From the NCBI GenBank assembly GCA_020636445.1, contig JACJXV010000053.1:1-20331 (forward strand): 20,331 bases of DNA, given 5' to 3'. The position numbers and the translations under genes are program-made. The stretch is from Lewinellaceae bacterium (GTDB lineage: Bacteria; Bacteroidota; Bacteroidia; Chitinophagales; Saprospiraceae). Position 1 is the first letter of the stretch; each line of letters starts with the position of its first letter. This document shows, piece by piece, positions 1-9,214 of this stretch. The notes beneath the pieces are model-generated. The model did no database searches and was not told the DNA's origin. It was given only the letters and a program-made list of their open reading frames with translations.

Positions 1-925
1 TCTTCGCCTTGTGGCGATTAGACGTGCCAACACAATCAGCGCCGGTATCGCCGCCACCGATAACCACAACCTGCTTTCCCGTTGCCAGGAGGACTTCCTC
101 TTCCGGGATAGTATCTCCAACTACGCGGCGGTTATTTTGCTCCAGAAAATCCATAGCAAAATGGACCCCGTTCAATTCCCGCCCCGGAATCGCCAGGTCG
201 CGAGCCACCGTTGAACCGCCACATAAAACGACCGCGTCAAAATCGGTCATAATTTCAGCTACCGCAATATTTTCGCCAATATTGGCCCGGGTGCGAAAGC
301 GAATTCCTTCAGCTTCCATCACGGCCAATCGGCGTTCAACCACCCATTTTTCGAGTTTAAAATCAGGAATACCGTACCGCAGCAAACCTCCGATCCGGTC
401 ATTCCTTTCAAAAACAGTCACCGTGTGACCTGCTTTGTTTAACTGCGCCGCCGCCGCCAGTCCGGCAGGACCAGACCCAATCACGGCCACTCGCTTTCCC
501 GTGCGGATCGCAGGGGCATGCGGGCGGGAGTACCCCCGGTCGAAGGCCATTTCAGCAATGCTCTTTTCAATATGTTCAATAGCGACAGCGGGTTGATTGA
601 TCCCCAGGACACAGGCCGCTTCGCACGGCGCCGGGCAAATTCGACCGGTAAATTCCGGAAAGTTGTTGGTGCTCGCTAAAATAGCATAAGCTTCCTGCCA
701 GTCTTCCCGGTAAACGGCATCATTAAACTCGGGAATGATATTGCCCAGGGGGCAGCCACTATGGCAGAAAGGAACCCCACAATCCATACAGCGGGCAGCC
801 TGGTGCTGTGTCTTCTCTGCACTGAAGGGTTCATAAATCTCCCGGTAGTCTTTGACCCGCTCTTTGGGTTTACGGGCCTTAGGTAATTCGCGATCGTATT
901 TTAAAAATCCTTTAGGATCAGCCAT
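1..925 (-). CDS. gltD: Glutamate synthase small subunit (NADPH, GltD), 3' end cut by window
   Basis: This subunit oxidises NADPH and passes electrons through FAD and Fe-S clusters to GltB for glutamate synthesis in the cytoplasm. The first 308 residues are visible; the family is usually about 470-500 residues, so the C-terminal third lies beyond base 1. The N-terminal ferredoxin-like domain carries C46, C49, C54 and C58, then C97, C101 and C105, as expected for the 4Fe-4S clusters. The FAD dinucleotide motif GSGPAG is at about 150-155, and the NADPH motif GGGDTG at about 290-295. The start is ATG at 925, giving MADPKGFLKYDRELPKAR, a typical family beginning; no Shine-Dalgarno sequence is visible. 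It lies 30 bases downstream of gltB on the same strand and is surely co-transcribed with it. The cut is only the window edge, not a gene defect. Confidence 0.97.
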   Translation of the reverse strand, partial: MADPKGFLKYDRELPKARKPKERVKDYREIYEPFSAEKTQHQAARCMDCGVPFCHSGCPLGNIIPEFNDAVYREDWQEAYAILASTNNFPEFTGRICPAPCEAACVLGINQPAVAIEHIEKSIAEMAFDRGYSRPHAPAIRTGKRVAVIGSGPAGLAAAAQLNKAGHTVTVFERNDRIGGLLRYGIPDFKLEKWVVERRLAVMEAEGIRFRTRANIGENIAVAEIMTDFDAVVLCGGSTVARDLAIPGRELNGVHFAMDFLEQNNRRVVGDTIPEEEVLLATGKQVVVIGGGDTGADCVGTSNRHKAK

Positions 926-955
926 GGTCGTGCAATTTACAAGTGGGAAAAGAGG

Positions 956-3900
956 TTAGGCGGAAATCAGGGCGGGTTTGACATCCAACTCGAAAGTCCG
1001 GTTTTGGCGCTCGAGTACAGCTTTGAAATCCCGCGGCATTACCTTGAGAAAATTAAGGCTGGCTTGCTCCCAATCTTCGAGCAGGGCCAGAGCCTGATTA
1101 GACCCCGTATACCCGAAGTGATTGCGCACCAGGCGCTGCAGAATTTCCCGGTCGGCCTCTTCCAGCGGATCCAAATCAACCATCTCTGGATTAATCCGGG
1201 TAGCAAATGTCTTTTGTGGATCGTACAAGTATGCGATGCCACCACTCATCCCTGCCGCAAAGTTTTTACCGATATCCCCCAGGACTACCACTACGCCGCC
1301 GGTCATATATTCACACCCGTGATCACCGATGCCTTCTACTACGGCAGTTACGCCGGAATTCCGAACAGCAAAACGCTCACCAGCCATACCCCGGATGTAA
1401 GCCTCCCCCGAGGTAGCCCCATAAAAGGCGACATTGCCAATAATAATATTTTCGTGCGCAACAAAAGTGGCTTCCCGGTCCGGAACAACGATCAGTCGGC
1501 CGCCGGAAAGTCCTTTACCAAAGTAATCATTGGCTTCCCCCTCCAGGGTGAATTGCAGGCCACGGGCCCCAAAAGCGCCAAAACTTTGGCCCGCTGAACC
1601 CCGGAAACGGTAATTGATGGTCCCGTCTGGCAAGCCAGCGCCACCCATCCGCCGCGATATTTCGTAGGACAACATCGTGCCTACCGCCCGATCCGTATTC
1701 GCAATCGCAAACGTTGAGTTGACCTTGCTGCCTTCCTGGAGGGCCAGTTGAGCCTGAGCAATCAATTTCCGATCAAGCACCTGGTCGATACCATGGTCCT
1801 GTTCTACCATTTTGTATTGCCCCACCGATTCGTCTGCGGGCTCCTTGTACAGGATGGGCCGCAGATCAAGGTGTTTGTACTTCCAATGCTGGATATGTTG
1901 TTTCAGTTTGAGCATTTCTACTTTTCCAACCATCTCGTTGATCGTCCGGAAACCCAACTCGGCCATAATGCGTCGTAAATCTTCGGCCAGAAAACGGAAA
2001 AAGTTAATCACATGCTCTGGATCACCTGTAAAGCGTTTCCGCAACTCGGGATCCTGGGTAGCGATACCTACCGGACACGTATTGACGTGGCATTTACGCA
2101 TCATGATGCAGCCTTCTACGACCAGGGCTGCCGTGGCAATCCCCCACTCCTCAGCCCCCAGCAGCGTGGCAATGGCCAAGTCACGACCGGTTCGCAGCTG
2201 CCCATCAGTTTGGAGGACAACGCGGTCGCGCAGTTTATTTTTTACCAGTGTCTGGTGGGATTCAGCTAAGCCTAACTCCCAGGGCAGTCCGGCATGCCGG
2301 ATGGAGGTCAACGGTGAAGCCCCGGTTCCGCCGTCATGCCCGGAAATTAATATCGCATCCGCATGGGCCTTGGCCACCCCGGAAGCAATGATCCCCACCC
2401 CAGCTTTGGATACCAGTTTAACATTGATCCGTGCATTTGGATTTGCATTTTTCAAGTCAAAGATTAGCTGCGCCAAATCCTCAATGGAATAAATATCGTG
2501 GTGGGGAGGTGGGGAAATAAGCCCAACCCCCGGAGTTGAATGGCGCACGCGGCCAATCCATTCGTCCACCTTATGACCTGGTAACTGCCCACCTTCTCCG
2601 GGTTTTGCCCCTTGTGCCATTTTAATTTGGAGTTCTTCCGCGTTAGCCAGGTAATGGCTTGTCACACCAAACCGTCCGGAGGCTACCTGCTTGATCGCCG
2701 AGCGCTCCCAGTCACCATTTTCCTTGACTTCGAAGCGCACCTCATCTTCTCCACCTTCGCCCGAGTTGCTTTTAGCCCCAATACGGTTCATAGCAATTGC
2801 CAGTGTCGAATGGGCTTCGTGAGAAATCGACCCGAAGGACATGGCTCCGGTGGCAAAACGTCGCATAATTTGCTCTGCAGGTTCTACTTCCTCAATCGGA
2901 ATTGCGTTACCCCGCCGGAAGGTTAGCAATCCACGCAGGGTCAGCGCTTGTTCATCCTGCGCATTCACCATATCCGCAAACTTCTGGTAAGCCTGAGCAT
3001 CGTTAGCGCGGGCTGCCAGCTGGAGGAAATGAATTGTTTGCGGGTTAAACAAGTGGGCCTCCCCGCGGCGTTTCCACTGATAAACCCCGCCCACATCCAG
3101 CCGGGTTTCCGTGGTTACTTTTTGTTGAAAAGCCATTTCGTGCCGCACTAACACTTCCTGAGCGATTCCATCAAAACCGATACCCTGAATCCGGGAAACA
3201 GTACCGGCAAAGCATTTGTCAACTACTTCATCATGTAGACCCAGAGCTTCAAAAATCTGGGCCCCCTGATACGACTGCAAGGTAGAGATGCCAATTTTCG
3301 ACATAATTTTGAGCAACCCCTTGTCAATGGCTTTATTGTATATTTTCACATGCTTGTCGAGGGTATACTCCGGATCGATGATGCCTTTGCGGTGCAAATC
3401 AGCCAAAGAAGCATAAGCCACATAAGGGTTGATGGCACTCACCCCATAGCCGAGTAAGGTGGCGAAATGGTGCGTTTCCCGCACATCGCCCGCTTCAGCC
3501 ACCAGCGAGGTCATCGCCCGCAAGCCTTCCCGAATCAGGTGATGATGCACCGCGCCAACGGCCAGTAGCGAAGGAATTGGCGCCCGAAAAGCATCAGCAT
3601 TGCGGTCCGACAGGATGAGAATATTATAGCCGTTGCGCACCAGATCTTCTGCTGACGCACAGATATGGTCAATAGCCGCCTTTAACCGGCCAGCCTGGCC
3701 ATCCGCCTTAAACAGTGTATCAATCACCCCAGCTTTGAAATGGGGGTGGTGCAAATTTTTGACCCTGGCCAGCTCCTCATTGGTAAGCACCGGGCTGTTG
3801 AGGTGTATAAACCGCGCCCGATCTTCCGTCAGGTCCAGGTGTTTCGGTGCTCCGCCCAGCATGGCATAAATAGACATAACGGAGCGCTCGCGGATAGGGT

Positions 3901-5530
3901 CAATCGGGGGATTGGTGACCTGGGCAAACAGCTGCTTGAAATAATTGGCCAGATGCTGCGATTGATGCGACAAGGCCGCCAGCGGAATATCAGCCCCCAT
4001 GGAACCCAGCGGTTCCTGGCCGTCGCGGATCGTAGGAGCCAGAAGTACTTTGATATCCTCCTGGGTGTAGCCAAAAAGCTGCTGGCGCACCAACAAGGTT
4101 TTCTCATCCAGTGCTACTGTCACGGGTTCGTGAAGGGGCAACTGATCAATCTGCTGCCGGTTAGCAGTCAGCCAATCCCGATAAGGCAGGCGCTTACAAA
4201 TAATCGATTTCAGCTCTTCATCCCCAATGACGCGATGTTCATCCAGGTCAGCAATGAGCATTTTGCCGGGTTGCAAGCGACCTTTCTTGACGACCCGCGA
4301 TTGATCCACCGGCAATGCCCCCGCTTCCGAAGCCACAATGAGCGTGTTATCATCCAGCAGACAGTAGCGGGAAGGGCGCAGGCCGTTCCGGTCGAGGGTT
4401 GCCCCTACCAAAATGCCATTGGTAAACACCATGGATGCCGGGCCATCCCAGGGCTCCATCATCGTTTTGTGGTACTCGTAAAAGGCTTTTTTGTAGTCCT
4501 GCATCTGCTCATCGTACTGCCAGGCTTCCGGGATCATCATCATCAATGCGTGCGGCAGTGAGAAGTCGCTGAGTACCAAATACTCCAATACGTTGTCAAA
4601 GTTTCCTGAATCGGAAAGACTTTCCCCGCAAATGGGCTTGAGTTTATCCAGTTCATCTTCGGTAAAGACTGCCGACCGCAGTTGCTTTTCTTTGGAGCGC
4701 CACCAATTGACGTTGCCGGTTATTGTATTGATTTCTCCATTATGGGCAATGTAGCGGAATGGCTGAGCCAGCTTCCATTTGGGTACCGTATTGGTAGAAA
4801 AGCGCGAGTGAATTAACGCGATCGCCGATTCACACATTTCATCCTGAAGATCAAGGAAGTAGGGACGCAACTGGTAGGTAGTCAATTGCCCCTTGTACAC
4901 GACCGTTTTATACGAAAACGAAGGGAGATAAAAGTGCTCCCGTGACTGTGGGTATGTTCGGTGAATATTGTGCGTTGCGAATTTGCGCAGGACATACAAC
5001 TTACGCTCCAACGATTTGGGATCCAGGGTCGTTTTGGGGCGTACAAAAACATGCTCAATACGCGGCTCTACCGCTACCGCTGAATCCCCCAGTAATTCGT
5101 TATCAGTTGGGACTTTGCGATAACCCAATAATTCAAAACCAAATTCATCGATATAATCATTGAATAATACCCGGCATTGGTTGCGTAATACGCGGTCAGC
5201 AGGGAAAAAGATAACCCCTACCCCATATTCACCAAAATCGGGTAATTCGAAACCCAGTTGCCGGCATTTCCGCTGAAAAAAATCGTGCGGCGTTTGGATC
5301 AGTATACCTGCTCCATCACCGGTATTGGGTTCACAACCACAAGCCCCGCGGTGCTCCATGTTCGTTAACATCAACAAAGCCTGCTCTATAAGTTCGTGTG
5401 ATTTACGCCCGCCCAAATTGGCAATTAAGCCTGTACCGCAAGAATCTTTTTCCAGGGAAGGAACATAAAGTCCCTGTTGCGGAACTTCGCTGCTTGCTTG
5501 TTGGTGGTCGTCAGCTTTTTCTGGCGTCAT
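956..5530 (-). CDS. gltB: Glutamate synthase large subunit (GltB)
   Basis: GltB converts glutamine plus 2-oxoglutarate into two glutamates. From ATG 5530 it has 1524 residues, normal for the family. A 30-residue propeptide precedes the Ntn-amidotransferase nucleophile C31 in LEKDSCGTGL, which would become the N-terminus after self-cleavage. The class II glutaminase domain is followed by the central domain, then the FMN-binding synthase domain with GEGGEDE and GGTGASPLTSIRHAGLPWE. The 3Fe-4S cysteines are C1141, C1147 and C1152 (spacing C-x5-C-x4-C, in the order GCIMMRKCHVNTC). The C-terminal GXGXG beta-helix repeats span roughly 1270-1470. An open frame reaches 5581, but its first codon there is TTG and the extra 17 residues are basic and atypical, so ATG 5530 is preferred. 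gltB leads the gltBD operon. Nothing appears broken. Confidence 0.98.
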   Translation of the reverse strand: MTPEKADDHQQASSEVPQQGLYVPSLEKDSCGTGLIANLGGRKSHELIEQALLMLTNMEHRGACGCEPNTGDGAGILIQTPHDFFQRKCRQLGFELPDFGEYGVGVIFFPADRVLRNQCRVLFNDYIDEFGFELLGYRKVPTDNELLGDSAVAVEPRIEHVFVRPKTTLDPKSLERKLYVLRKFATHNIHRTYPQSREHFYLPSFSYKTVVYKGQLTTYQLRPYFLDLQDEMCESAIALIHSRFSTNTVPKWKLAQPFRYIAHNGEINTITGNVNWWRSKEKQLRSAVFTEDELDKLKPICGESLSDSGNFDNVLEYLVLSDFSLPHALMMMIPEAWQYDEQMQDYKKAFYEYHKTMMEPWDGPASMVFTNGILVGATLDRNGLRPSRYCLLDDNTLIVASEAGALPVDQSRVVKKGRLQPGKMLIADLDEHRVIGDEELKSIICKRLPYRDWLTANRQQIDQLPLHEPVTVALDEKTLLVRQQLFGYTQEDIKVLLAPTIRDGQEPLGSMGADIPLAALSHQSQHLANYFKQLFAQVTNPPIDPIRERSVMSIYAMLGGAPKHLDLTEDRARFIHLNSPVLTNEELARVKNLHHPHFKAGVIDTLFKADGQAGRLKAAIDHICASAEDLVRNGYNILILSDRNADAFRAPIPSLLAVGAVHHHLIREGLRAMTSLVAEAGDVRETHHFATLLGYGVSAINPYVAYASLADLHRKGIIDPEYTLDKHVKIYNKAIDKGLLKIMSKIGISTLQSYQGAQIFEALGLHDEVVDKCFAGTVSRIQGIGFDGIAQEVLVRHEMAFQQKVTTETRLDVGGVYQWKRRGEAHLFNPQTIHFLQLAARANDAQAYQKFADMVNAQDEQALTLRGLLTFRRGNAIPIEEVEPAEQIMRRFATGAMSFGSISHEAHSTLAIAMNRIGAKSNSGEGGEDEVRFEVKENGDWERSAIKQVASGRFGVTSHYLANAEELQIKMAQGAKPGEGGQLPGHKVDEWIGRVRHSTPGVGLISPPPHHDIYSIEDLAQLIFDLKNANPNARINVKLVSKAGVGIIASGVAKAHADAILISGHDGGTGASPLTSIRHAGLPWELGLAESHQTLVKNKLRDRVVLQTDGQLRTGRDLAIATLLGAEEWGIATAALVVEGCIMMRKCHVNTCPVGIATQDPELRKRFTGDPEHVINFFRFLAEDLRRIMAELGFRTINEMVGKVEMLKLKQHIQHWKYKHLDLRPILYKEPADESVGQYKMVEQDHGIDQVLDRKLIAQAQLALQEGSKVNSTFAIANTDRAVGTMLSYEISRRMGGAGLPDGTINYRFRGSAGQSFGAFGARGLQFTLEGEANDYFGKGLSGGRLIVVPDREATFVAHENIIIGNVAFYGATSGEAYIRGMAGERFAVRNSGVTAVVEGIGDHGCEYMTGGVVVVLGDIGKNFAAGMSGGIAYLYDPQKTFATRINPEMVDLDPLEEADREILQRLVRNHFGYTGSNQALALLEDWEQASLNFLKVMPRDFKAVLERQNRTFELDVKPALISA

Positions 5531-5621
5531 GGGTATATGGATAATTTTCCGGTTGTGGCGAACACCGCCCCTACTGCGCAATACAGTCCGCCGGAAATAT
5601 GAAATAATACATTCGATTCTG

Positions 5622-5651
5622 GAAAGCTAAACCTGTGGCGGGCTTAGCCAA
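5622..5651 (-). promoter_or_regulatory. Candidate gltB promoter, proximal
   Basis: On the minus strand, TTG (5651-5649) is followed by 19 bases and then TAGCTTTC (5629-5622). This resembles the Bacteroidota sigma-ABfr pattern TTG-N19-TAnnTTTG with one mismatch in the -7 box. It would give a leader of about 85 nt to the ATG at 5530. Such short motifs also arise by chance, so the call is tentative. Confidence 0.3.
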
Positions 5652-5738
5652 CGCTACTGGTGAACAGGCAGGGCCTGAACTTAGGTTGGGCAATCATACT
5701 GAGGAGCGGGAAGCGTAGATAGCAAATCCCGTTACTGC

Positions 5739-5746
5739 CAAAGATA
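5739..5746 (-). promoter_or_regulatory. Candidate gltB promoter -7 box, distal
   Basis: The minus strand reads TATCTTTG, a full match to the Bacteroidota -7 consensus TAnnTTTG. No TTG stands at the usual distance upstream; the nearest is 27 bases away. It would give a leader of roughly 200 nt before gltB. About ten such octamers are expected by chance in a window this size, so position is the main support. Confidence 0.3.
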
Positions 5747-5880
5747 CCACTAATAGTAGTGCAGTAAGTGTTTCAACAGACTATTGCTTTCGCTGAAAAA
5801 TAGATAATTTACGATACCAAACCTGGCAAAAACCGCAAAATATGCGCTATATTTTTGACAAGTTAATAATTCAATTTCAC

Positions 5881-5921
5881 AAATAAAAACGGGCAACAAC
5901 CCGTGTCGCCCATTTTTATTT
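5881..5921 (-). terminator. Strong hairpin terminator, symmetrical (A-rich/T-rich flanks)
   Basis: AAATAAAAA (5881-5889) pairs perfectly with TTTTTATTT (5913-5921). Inside this, GGGC (5891-5894) pairs with GCCC (5908-5911), with a single C/A mismatch between the two segments. The GC core flanked by A and T tracts is typical of an intrinsic terminator that works in either direction. It lies about 83 bases past the stop of the minus-strand phosphatase gene and upstream of the gltB promoters, so it probably separates the two units. Confidence 0.8.
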
Positions 5922-6003
5922 CTATAAAACACCAAAATACCAATAGTAATACCAAAGCACTGGACGCGAATATGTGTCAGTCCCGAAACCTGCATTCCAA
6001 TGG

Positions 6004-7086
6004 CTAACGACTACTCCAGGACAAGGGTTCTGCGAGCTGAATGGCGTCCTGTTCATTATAGACTTCCACCCTCAGTGAAGGGGAATCTCCCTGCCAATTG
6101 ATTTTCAGCAAGCCAAAATTTCGGGCAACGACTAATGGACCAACCCGGTACTGATTAGGCTCACTGCCCCCCAGCGTCCAGGTGTGGGTAATGCCACTAC
6201 TGGTTATCTCATAAAGAGGATACCCTAATCCCGGTAGGTCCATCCGGGAAAGCTCGGCGATGTGCCGGTCGCCGCTGATCAGTACAGCTCCCTTCGGTTT
6301 CGTGCGAGCCAGTAAATCCAGCAATCGCTGACGGGCCTGTGGAAAATTCGCCCACTTTTCGTATCCCTGCTCCTCTGGAATAATCTGGATACCGCTCGCA
6401 ATGAGGTGGACCTGGGCAGTACTGGTGCGCAATTCCGATTCCAACCAGCGCCACTGTGCCTCACCAAGAACATCACCGGTCGTATTAATCTCATAGCGGC
6501 GGCCGGGCAACAGGCTTTTGTCCAGCTTATCCCGAAAATAACGGGCATCCAGGAGCAGAATCTTAACCTGCCGGCCTGGCGGGCCTAAGGTGAAGGACTG
6601 GTATGCGCCTTCCTGCTGTCGTACCGGCGCGGTTGGGGGTACATCCAGGAAATCCAGCAATAATTGTTGGCTCTCCCGCTTGCGGGGATATTCTTTTCCA
6701 CCATCATTCACCCCATAATCGTGGTCATCCCAAATACCAATAATGGGGGTTATTTTATGCAGCGCCTGATACCCGGGGTCATTTTTTTGTTGCAGATACA
6801 TGCTCCGCATTTTGTCCATATCTTCCGTATCGGCGTAGATAATATCTCCGGTCCAGATCCACAAATCAGGTTGATGCCTGAGGATGACCGGCCACATATC
6901 CTGAGGGCTATCTTGCCGGTCGCAGGAACCAAAAGCGATCGTCTGTACCTCAGCCTGGGTGTCCAGGGTTTGCCCCTGGTACAACGTGGCCGGTTCAGTA
7001 CCTTTATTTCCGGTCCTCCGGCCTGGCTCGCATCCGGAAAACAATAGCAGCCCCAGTAACATGCTGGCAAAAGTGATGAATCTCAT
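6004..7086 (-). CDS. PhoD-like alkaline phosphatase/phosphodiesterase lipoprotein
   Basis: A 360-residue metallophosphoesterase of the PhoD-like group, which hydrolyses phosphate mono- or diesters outside the cytoplasm. The N-terminus is a lipoprotein signal with lipobox LFSGC (C19), so the protein is probably membrane-anchored in the periplasm or at the surface. Metal-site motifs appear in family order: FGSCDRQ (52-58), WTGDIIYAD (78-86), WDDHDYGVND (119-128), LLLDARYFRD (177-186) and SGDRHIAEL (271-279). The start is ATG at 7086, directly before the signal peptide. It is shorter than classical PhoD (about 550 residues) and lacks the Fn3-like N-terminal domain, like many Bacteroidota members. 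The DUF3667 gene ends 35 bases upstream on the same strand, so the two may be co-transcribed. The substrate cannot be told from sequence. Confidence 0.92.
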   Translation of the reverse strand: MRFITFASMLLGLLLFSGCEPGRRTGNKGTEPATLYQGQTLDTQAEVQTIAFGSCDRQDSPQDMWPVILRHQPDLWIWTGDIIYADTEDMDKMRSMYLQQKNDPGYQALHKITPIIGIWDDHDYGVNDGGKEYPRKRESQQLLLDFLDVPPTAPVRQQEGAYQSFTLGPPGRQVKILLLDARYFRDKLDKSLLPGRRYEINTTGDVLGEAQWRWLESELRTSTAQVHLIASGIQIIPEEQGYEKWANFPQARQRLLDLLARTKPKGAVLISGDRHIAELSRMDLPGLGYPLYEITSSGITHTWTLGGSEPNQYRVGPLVVARNFGLLKINWQGDSPSLRVEVYNEQDAIQLAEPLSWSSR

Positions 7087-7121
7087 AACAAATGGCTTAT
7101 GTTAGACCTTAATGGAACGCC

Positions 7122-7823
7122 CTAAAATGGCCACCACCAAAACACTAAAAAGGGGGTCAATATAAACATTAAAGCGGCCAGCAACAATGTAAGGAAACTA
7201 ACCAATATCCGCTCCGGCCAGCTACCCTGCGGGAAGGAGACTGCCAACATTAGCCAGCCTACCACATAAAAGATTGGATTGACAACCAGCGGCACACGCC
7301 AAAAAGCAAAAAGGACAATGGCTACAAAGCAGGCATGCCCAACAATAAATGATTGAGCCACCAAAGCTTCTGCAAAACTATATCCCCGGTAAAAAAGGCG
7401 AAAGGCCAGGGTGAAGTAAAGGACATATAGTAACCAGAAATACCGCAAGCCTTCCCGAATAAATGTGCCCACTTTTCGTCCTAAGGAGTATCCGGCTTGG
7501 CTCATCGCGTTAAAATCATCCGTACTCATCGTTAATGGCTTGGCAAAGTATTGCAAAGCGACTAAAATGGTAACCCCTAAAATCACATACTTCAAGGGGT
7601 TGTAAGCCTGAACCCGTTTACCCTTCAGATAATCATGAATAAACGTACGGGGTCGTAGGGTCAACTGGACCCAATTGTGCACCAGGCCCCGGTCGACATC
7701 CAGAAAGCTCTGCAGTCCTTCCCGGGTGACAACGGCTATTGTCAAGACACCGACACGAGCTTCTTGGCCACATTCCGGGCAAAAATTACCACTAAACGCT
7801 GAGTCACAATTCAAGCAAGTCAT
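7122..7823 (-). CDS. DUF3667 membrane protein with N-terminal zinc ribbon
   Basis: A 233-residue protein that starts with a four-cysteine zinc ribbon (C3, C6, C15, C18 in MTCLNC...FCPECGQ). The DUF3667 signature follows at about 46-81: GLVHNWVQLTLRP, then DYLKGKRV and YNPLKYVIL. About five hydrophobic segments follow (roughly 78-93, 128-145, 153-175, 181-197 and 206-230). The family is widespread in Bacteroidota and has no established function; it is probably an inner-membrane protein with the ribbon in the cytoplasm. The start is ATG at 7823, immediately before the first CxxC. It lies 35 bases upstream of the PhoD-like gene on the same strand. I see no clear promoter motif upstream. Confidence 0.88.
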   Translation of the reverse strand: MTCLNCDSAFSGNFCPECGQEARVGVLTIAVVTREGLQSFLDVDRGLVHNWVQLTLRPRTFIHDYLKGKRVQAYNPLKYVILGVTILVALQYFAKPLTMSTDDFNAMSQAGYSLGRKVGTFIREGLRYFWLLYVLYFTLAFRLFYRGYSFAEALVAQSFIVGHACFVAIVLFAFWRVPLVVNPIFYVVGWLMLAVSFPQGSWPERILVSFLTLLLAALMFILTPFLVFWWWPF

Positions 7824-7913
7824 TTTCCCTTTCTTGATATTAAGTGATGAGACAACATTATCTATACCTTATTTCAGACCCTTTTGAGCTTCCACTTCGT
7901 TAAAAAGTCTCGC

Positions 7914-7928
7914 CGACGCACTGCGTCG
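7914..7928. repeat. Short perfect palindrome CGACGCA-c-TGCGTCG
   Basis: Seven-base arms around one base form a hairpin. On the plus strand TTTTTT follows at 7935-7940. On the minus strand TTTTT follows the hairpin about 10 bases on. It may serve as a terminator after the oxidoreductase gene (stop at 8015). The words TGCGTCG/CGACGC recur in the palindrome at 15559-15608 and at about 13684, suggesting a degenerate relative of the same repeat. Confidence 0.5.
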
Positions 7929-8014
7929 CCTGCATTTTTTGCCTTGTTGACCCCCAAAATGGCACTGAACAAAGCTTATACATAATAATGACCCATCACT
8001 TACCGACATTGAAA

Positions 8015-9004
8015 TTAAATACTTTCTCCAGGATAAACTACCCCCAATTGCCGACGTACATCATCCAGCGTGGTGAGTAAATCCAAACTAGCTTGCCAGG
8101 GCCAATGGCTGCTTTCTAATTTATTATCCCGCAGACAACGTTGCACTTCAATAATTTCAAAGTTATAACCATAGCCACCCAGATCGAAATGGAATAATTC
8201 CGGGCGCCCCCCATCAGGTAATAAACTCAGGCGAGAGGCATGATGCCAACGGCTCTGCAAATACAAGGTGCCTAACTCTCCGTAAATAAATGCTTCCGTT
8301 TTGGTATGTGCACGAAGTGACGCGTGAAGCTGGGCTATTTCACCACCCGGATACGTCAATATCGCCGCCACCTCTTCATCTACGCCGGTAAGGGCCAGAC
8401 GCCCTGCCACCTGCATTCCCTGATGTTGCCCCAAGATCAATTGCGCCAAAAAAAACGGATAAATACCAATATCCAGAAGCGCTCCTCCCGCCAGGGCGGG
8501 ATTCCACAAGCGGCTTTCCGGATCAAAAGGAGCTCGAAAGCCAAAATCTGCCTTGACCCCCACAACCCGGCCAATACGCCCTGTTTGGATTAGCTGCATT
8601 GTTTTTTCCAGGGATGGAATAAACCGGCTCCAAAGGGCCTCCATAAGAAAAACCTGATGCTCGCGGGCAGCATTAACCAGCGTTTCTGCCTGGGCGCGGT
8701 TAACTGCCAGAGGCTTTTCACCTAAAACAGCCAGGCCGTTTTGGAGACAAAATAGCGCGTGCTCAGCGTGTTCACTGTGCGGGCTGGCAATATAGACCAC
8801 ATCCAGATCAGGACAACTTGCCAGTTCGCGGTAGTCACCAAAGGCATGAGGCGCTCCATACTGCTCCGCAAAGGCGCGTGCCCGTTCCTCCGAGCGCGAA
8901 GCCACGGCGTGTAATCGCCCGCCTGGCGTTCGTTCCAGGTCGGCAGCAAACTTGCGAGCGATTTTTCCCGGGCCGATGATACCCCAGTGAATGGGTCGTT
9001 CCAT
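8015..9004 (-). CDS. Gfo/Idh/MocA family NAD(P)-dependent oxidoreductase
   Basis: A 329-residue oxidoreductase with an N-terminal Rossmann domain (IIGPGKIARKF, glycine motif 11-16). The family signature lysine is in GEKPLAV (EKP 96-98). The C-terminal alpha/beta domain contains MEALWSRFIPSLEK (121-134) and GGALLDIGIYPFFLAQLILG (173-192). These segments resemble dihydrodiol dehydrogenase and sugar dehydrogenase members, so the substrate is probably a sugar or a diol; this is inference. The open frame extends to 9106, but that codon is TTG. ATG at 9004 begins right before the Rossmann strand and is preceded by AGAAAAGGAC, a fair ribosome binding site. It diverges from the BASS transporter across a 420-bp spacer. 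Confidence 0.92.
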   Translation of the reverse strand: MERPIHWGIIGPGKIARKFAADLERTPGGRLHAVASRSEERARAFAEQYGAPHAFGDYRELASCPDLDVVYIASPHSEHAEHALFCLQNGLAVLGEKPLAVNRAQAETLVNAAREHQVFLMEALWSRFIPSLEKTMQLIQTGRIGRVVGVKADFGFRAPFDPESRLWNPALAGGALLDIGIYPFFLAQLILGQHQGMQVAGRLALTGVDEEVAAILTYPGGEIAQLHASLRAHTKTEAFIYGELGTLYLQSRWHHASRLSLLPDGGRPELFHFDLGGYGYNFEIIEVQRCLRDNKLESSHWPWQASLDLLTTLDDVRRQLGVVYPGESI

Positions 9005-9150
9005 GTCCTTTTCTCTTTTTTTCGAAGGTCGGAAAAACTGCTGAGAATGCCCAACACCCTTGGTATTTCTCTGTATAGGGCAGTGTTCTGTGAACGAGGA
9101 AAACAAAGATTGTTGATAGTGATATTGGCCGCTACCGGACGTAGAAATCA

Positions 9151-9185
9151 GAAACTTGCCCCGAATGCATCGGGGTCAGAAATGA
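9151..9185. repeat. Interspersed repeat module B (first copy)
   Basis: GAAACTTGCCCC, a short variable middle, then GGGGT and AGAAATGA. The same layout recurs at 13637-13668. Here the middle forms a hairpin, CCCCGA-ATGCA-TCGGGG (9159-9175). Confidence 0.55.
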
Positions 9186-9214
9186 GTCCGAGTATGCTAG
9201 ACTACGGTGGGTAA

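Larger units (their letters stand above)
5531..6003. other. Intergenic region: gltB leader and upstream terminator
   Basis: These 473 bases lie between gltB and the phosphatase gene, both on the minus strand. They contain two candidate gltB promoters (5622-5651 and 5739-5746) and a strong hairpin at 5881-5921. An 81-codon minus-strand frame (5750-5995) runs through the hairpin and looks like no known protein, so I do not call it a gene. A short hairpin of the form CAGGC-agg-GCCTG lies at about 5670-5682. I do not recognise a riboswitch. Confidence 0.6.

Noticed and set aside
1812..2492. 226-codon plus-strand frame opposite gltB
   Set aside because: Antisense shadow of the conserved FMN/Fe-S region.
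3740..4561. 273-codon plus-strand frame opposite gltB
   Set aside because: It lies wholly antisense to a highly conserved gltB domain; its length reflects the codon pattern of gltB, and no protein family is recognisable.
5531..5581. Longer gltB start at 5581
   Set aside because: The codon is TTG, and the 17 extra residues are basic and not family-like; ATG 5530 leaves a normal-length propeptide.
5750..5995. 81-codon minus-strand frame
   Set aside because: It runs through a clear terminator hairpin, and the translation has no family character.
9005..9106. Extended oxidoreductase N-terminus
   Set aside because: It begins at TTG, and the 34 extra residues precede a complete Rossmann start; ATG 9004 has a fair ribosome binding site.
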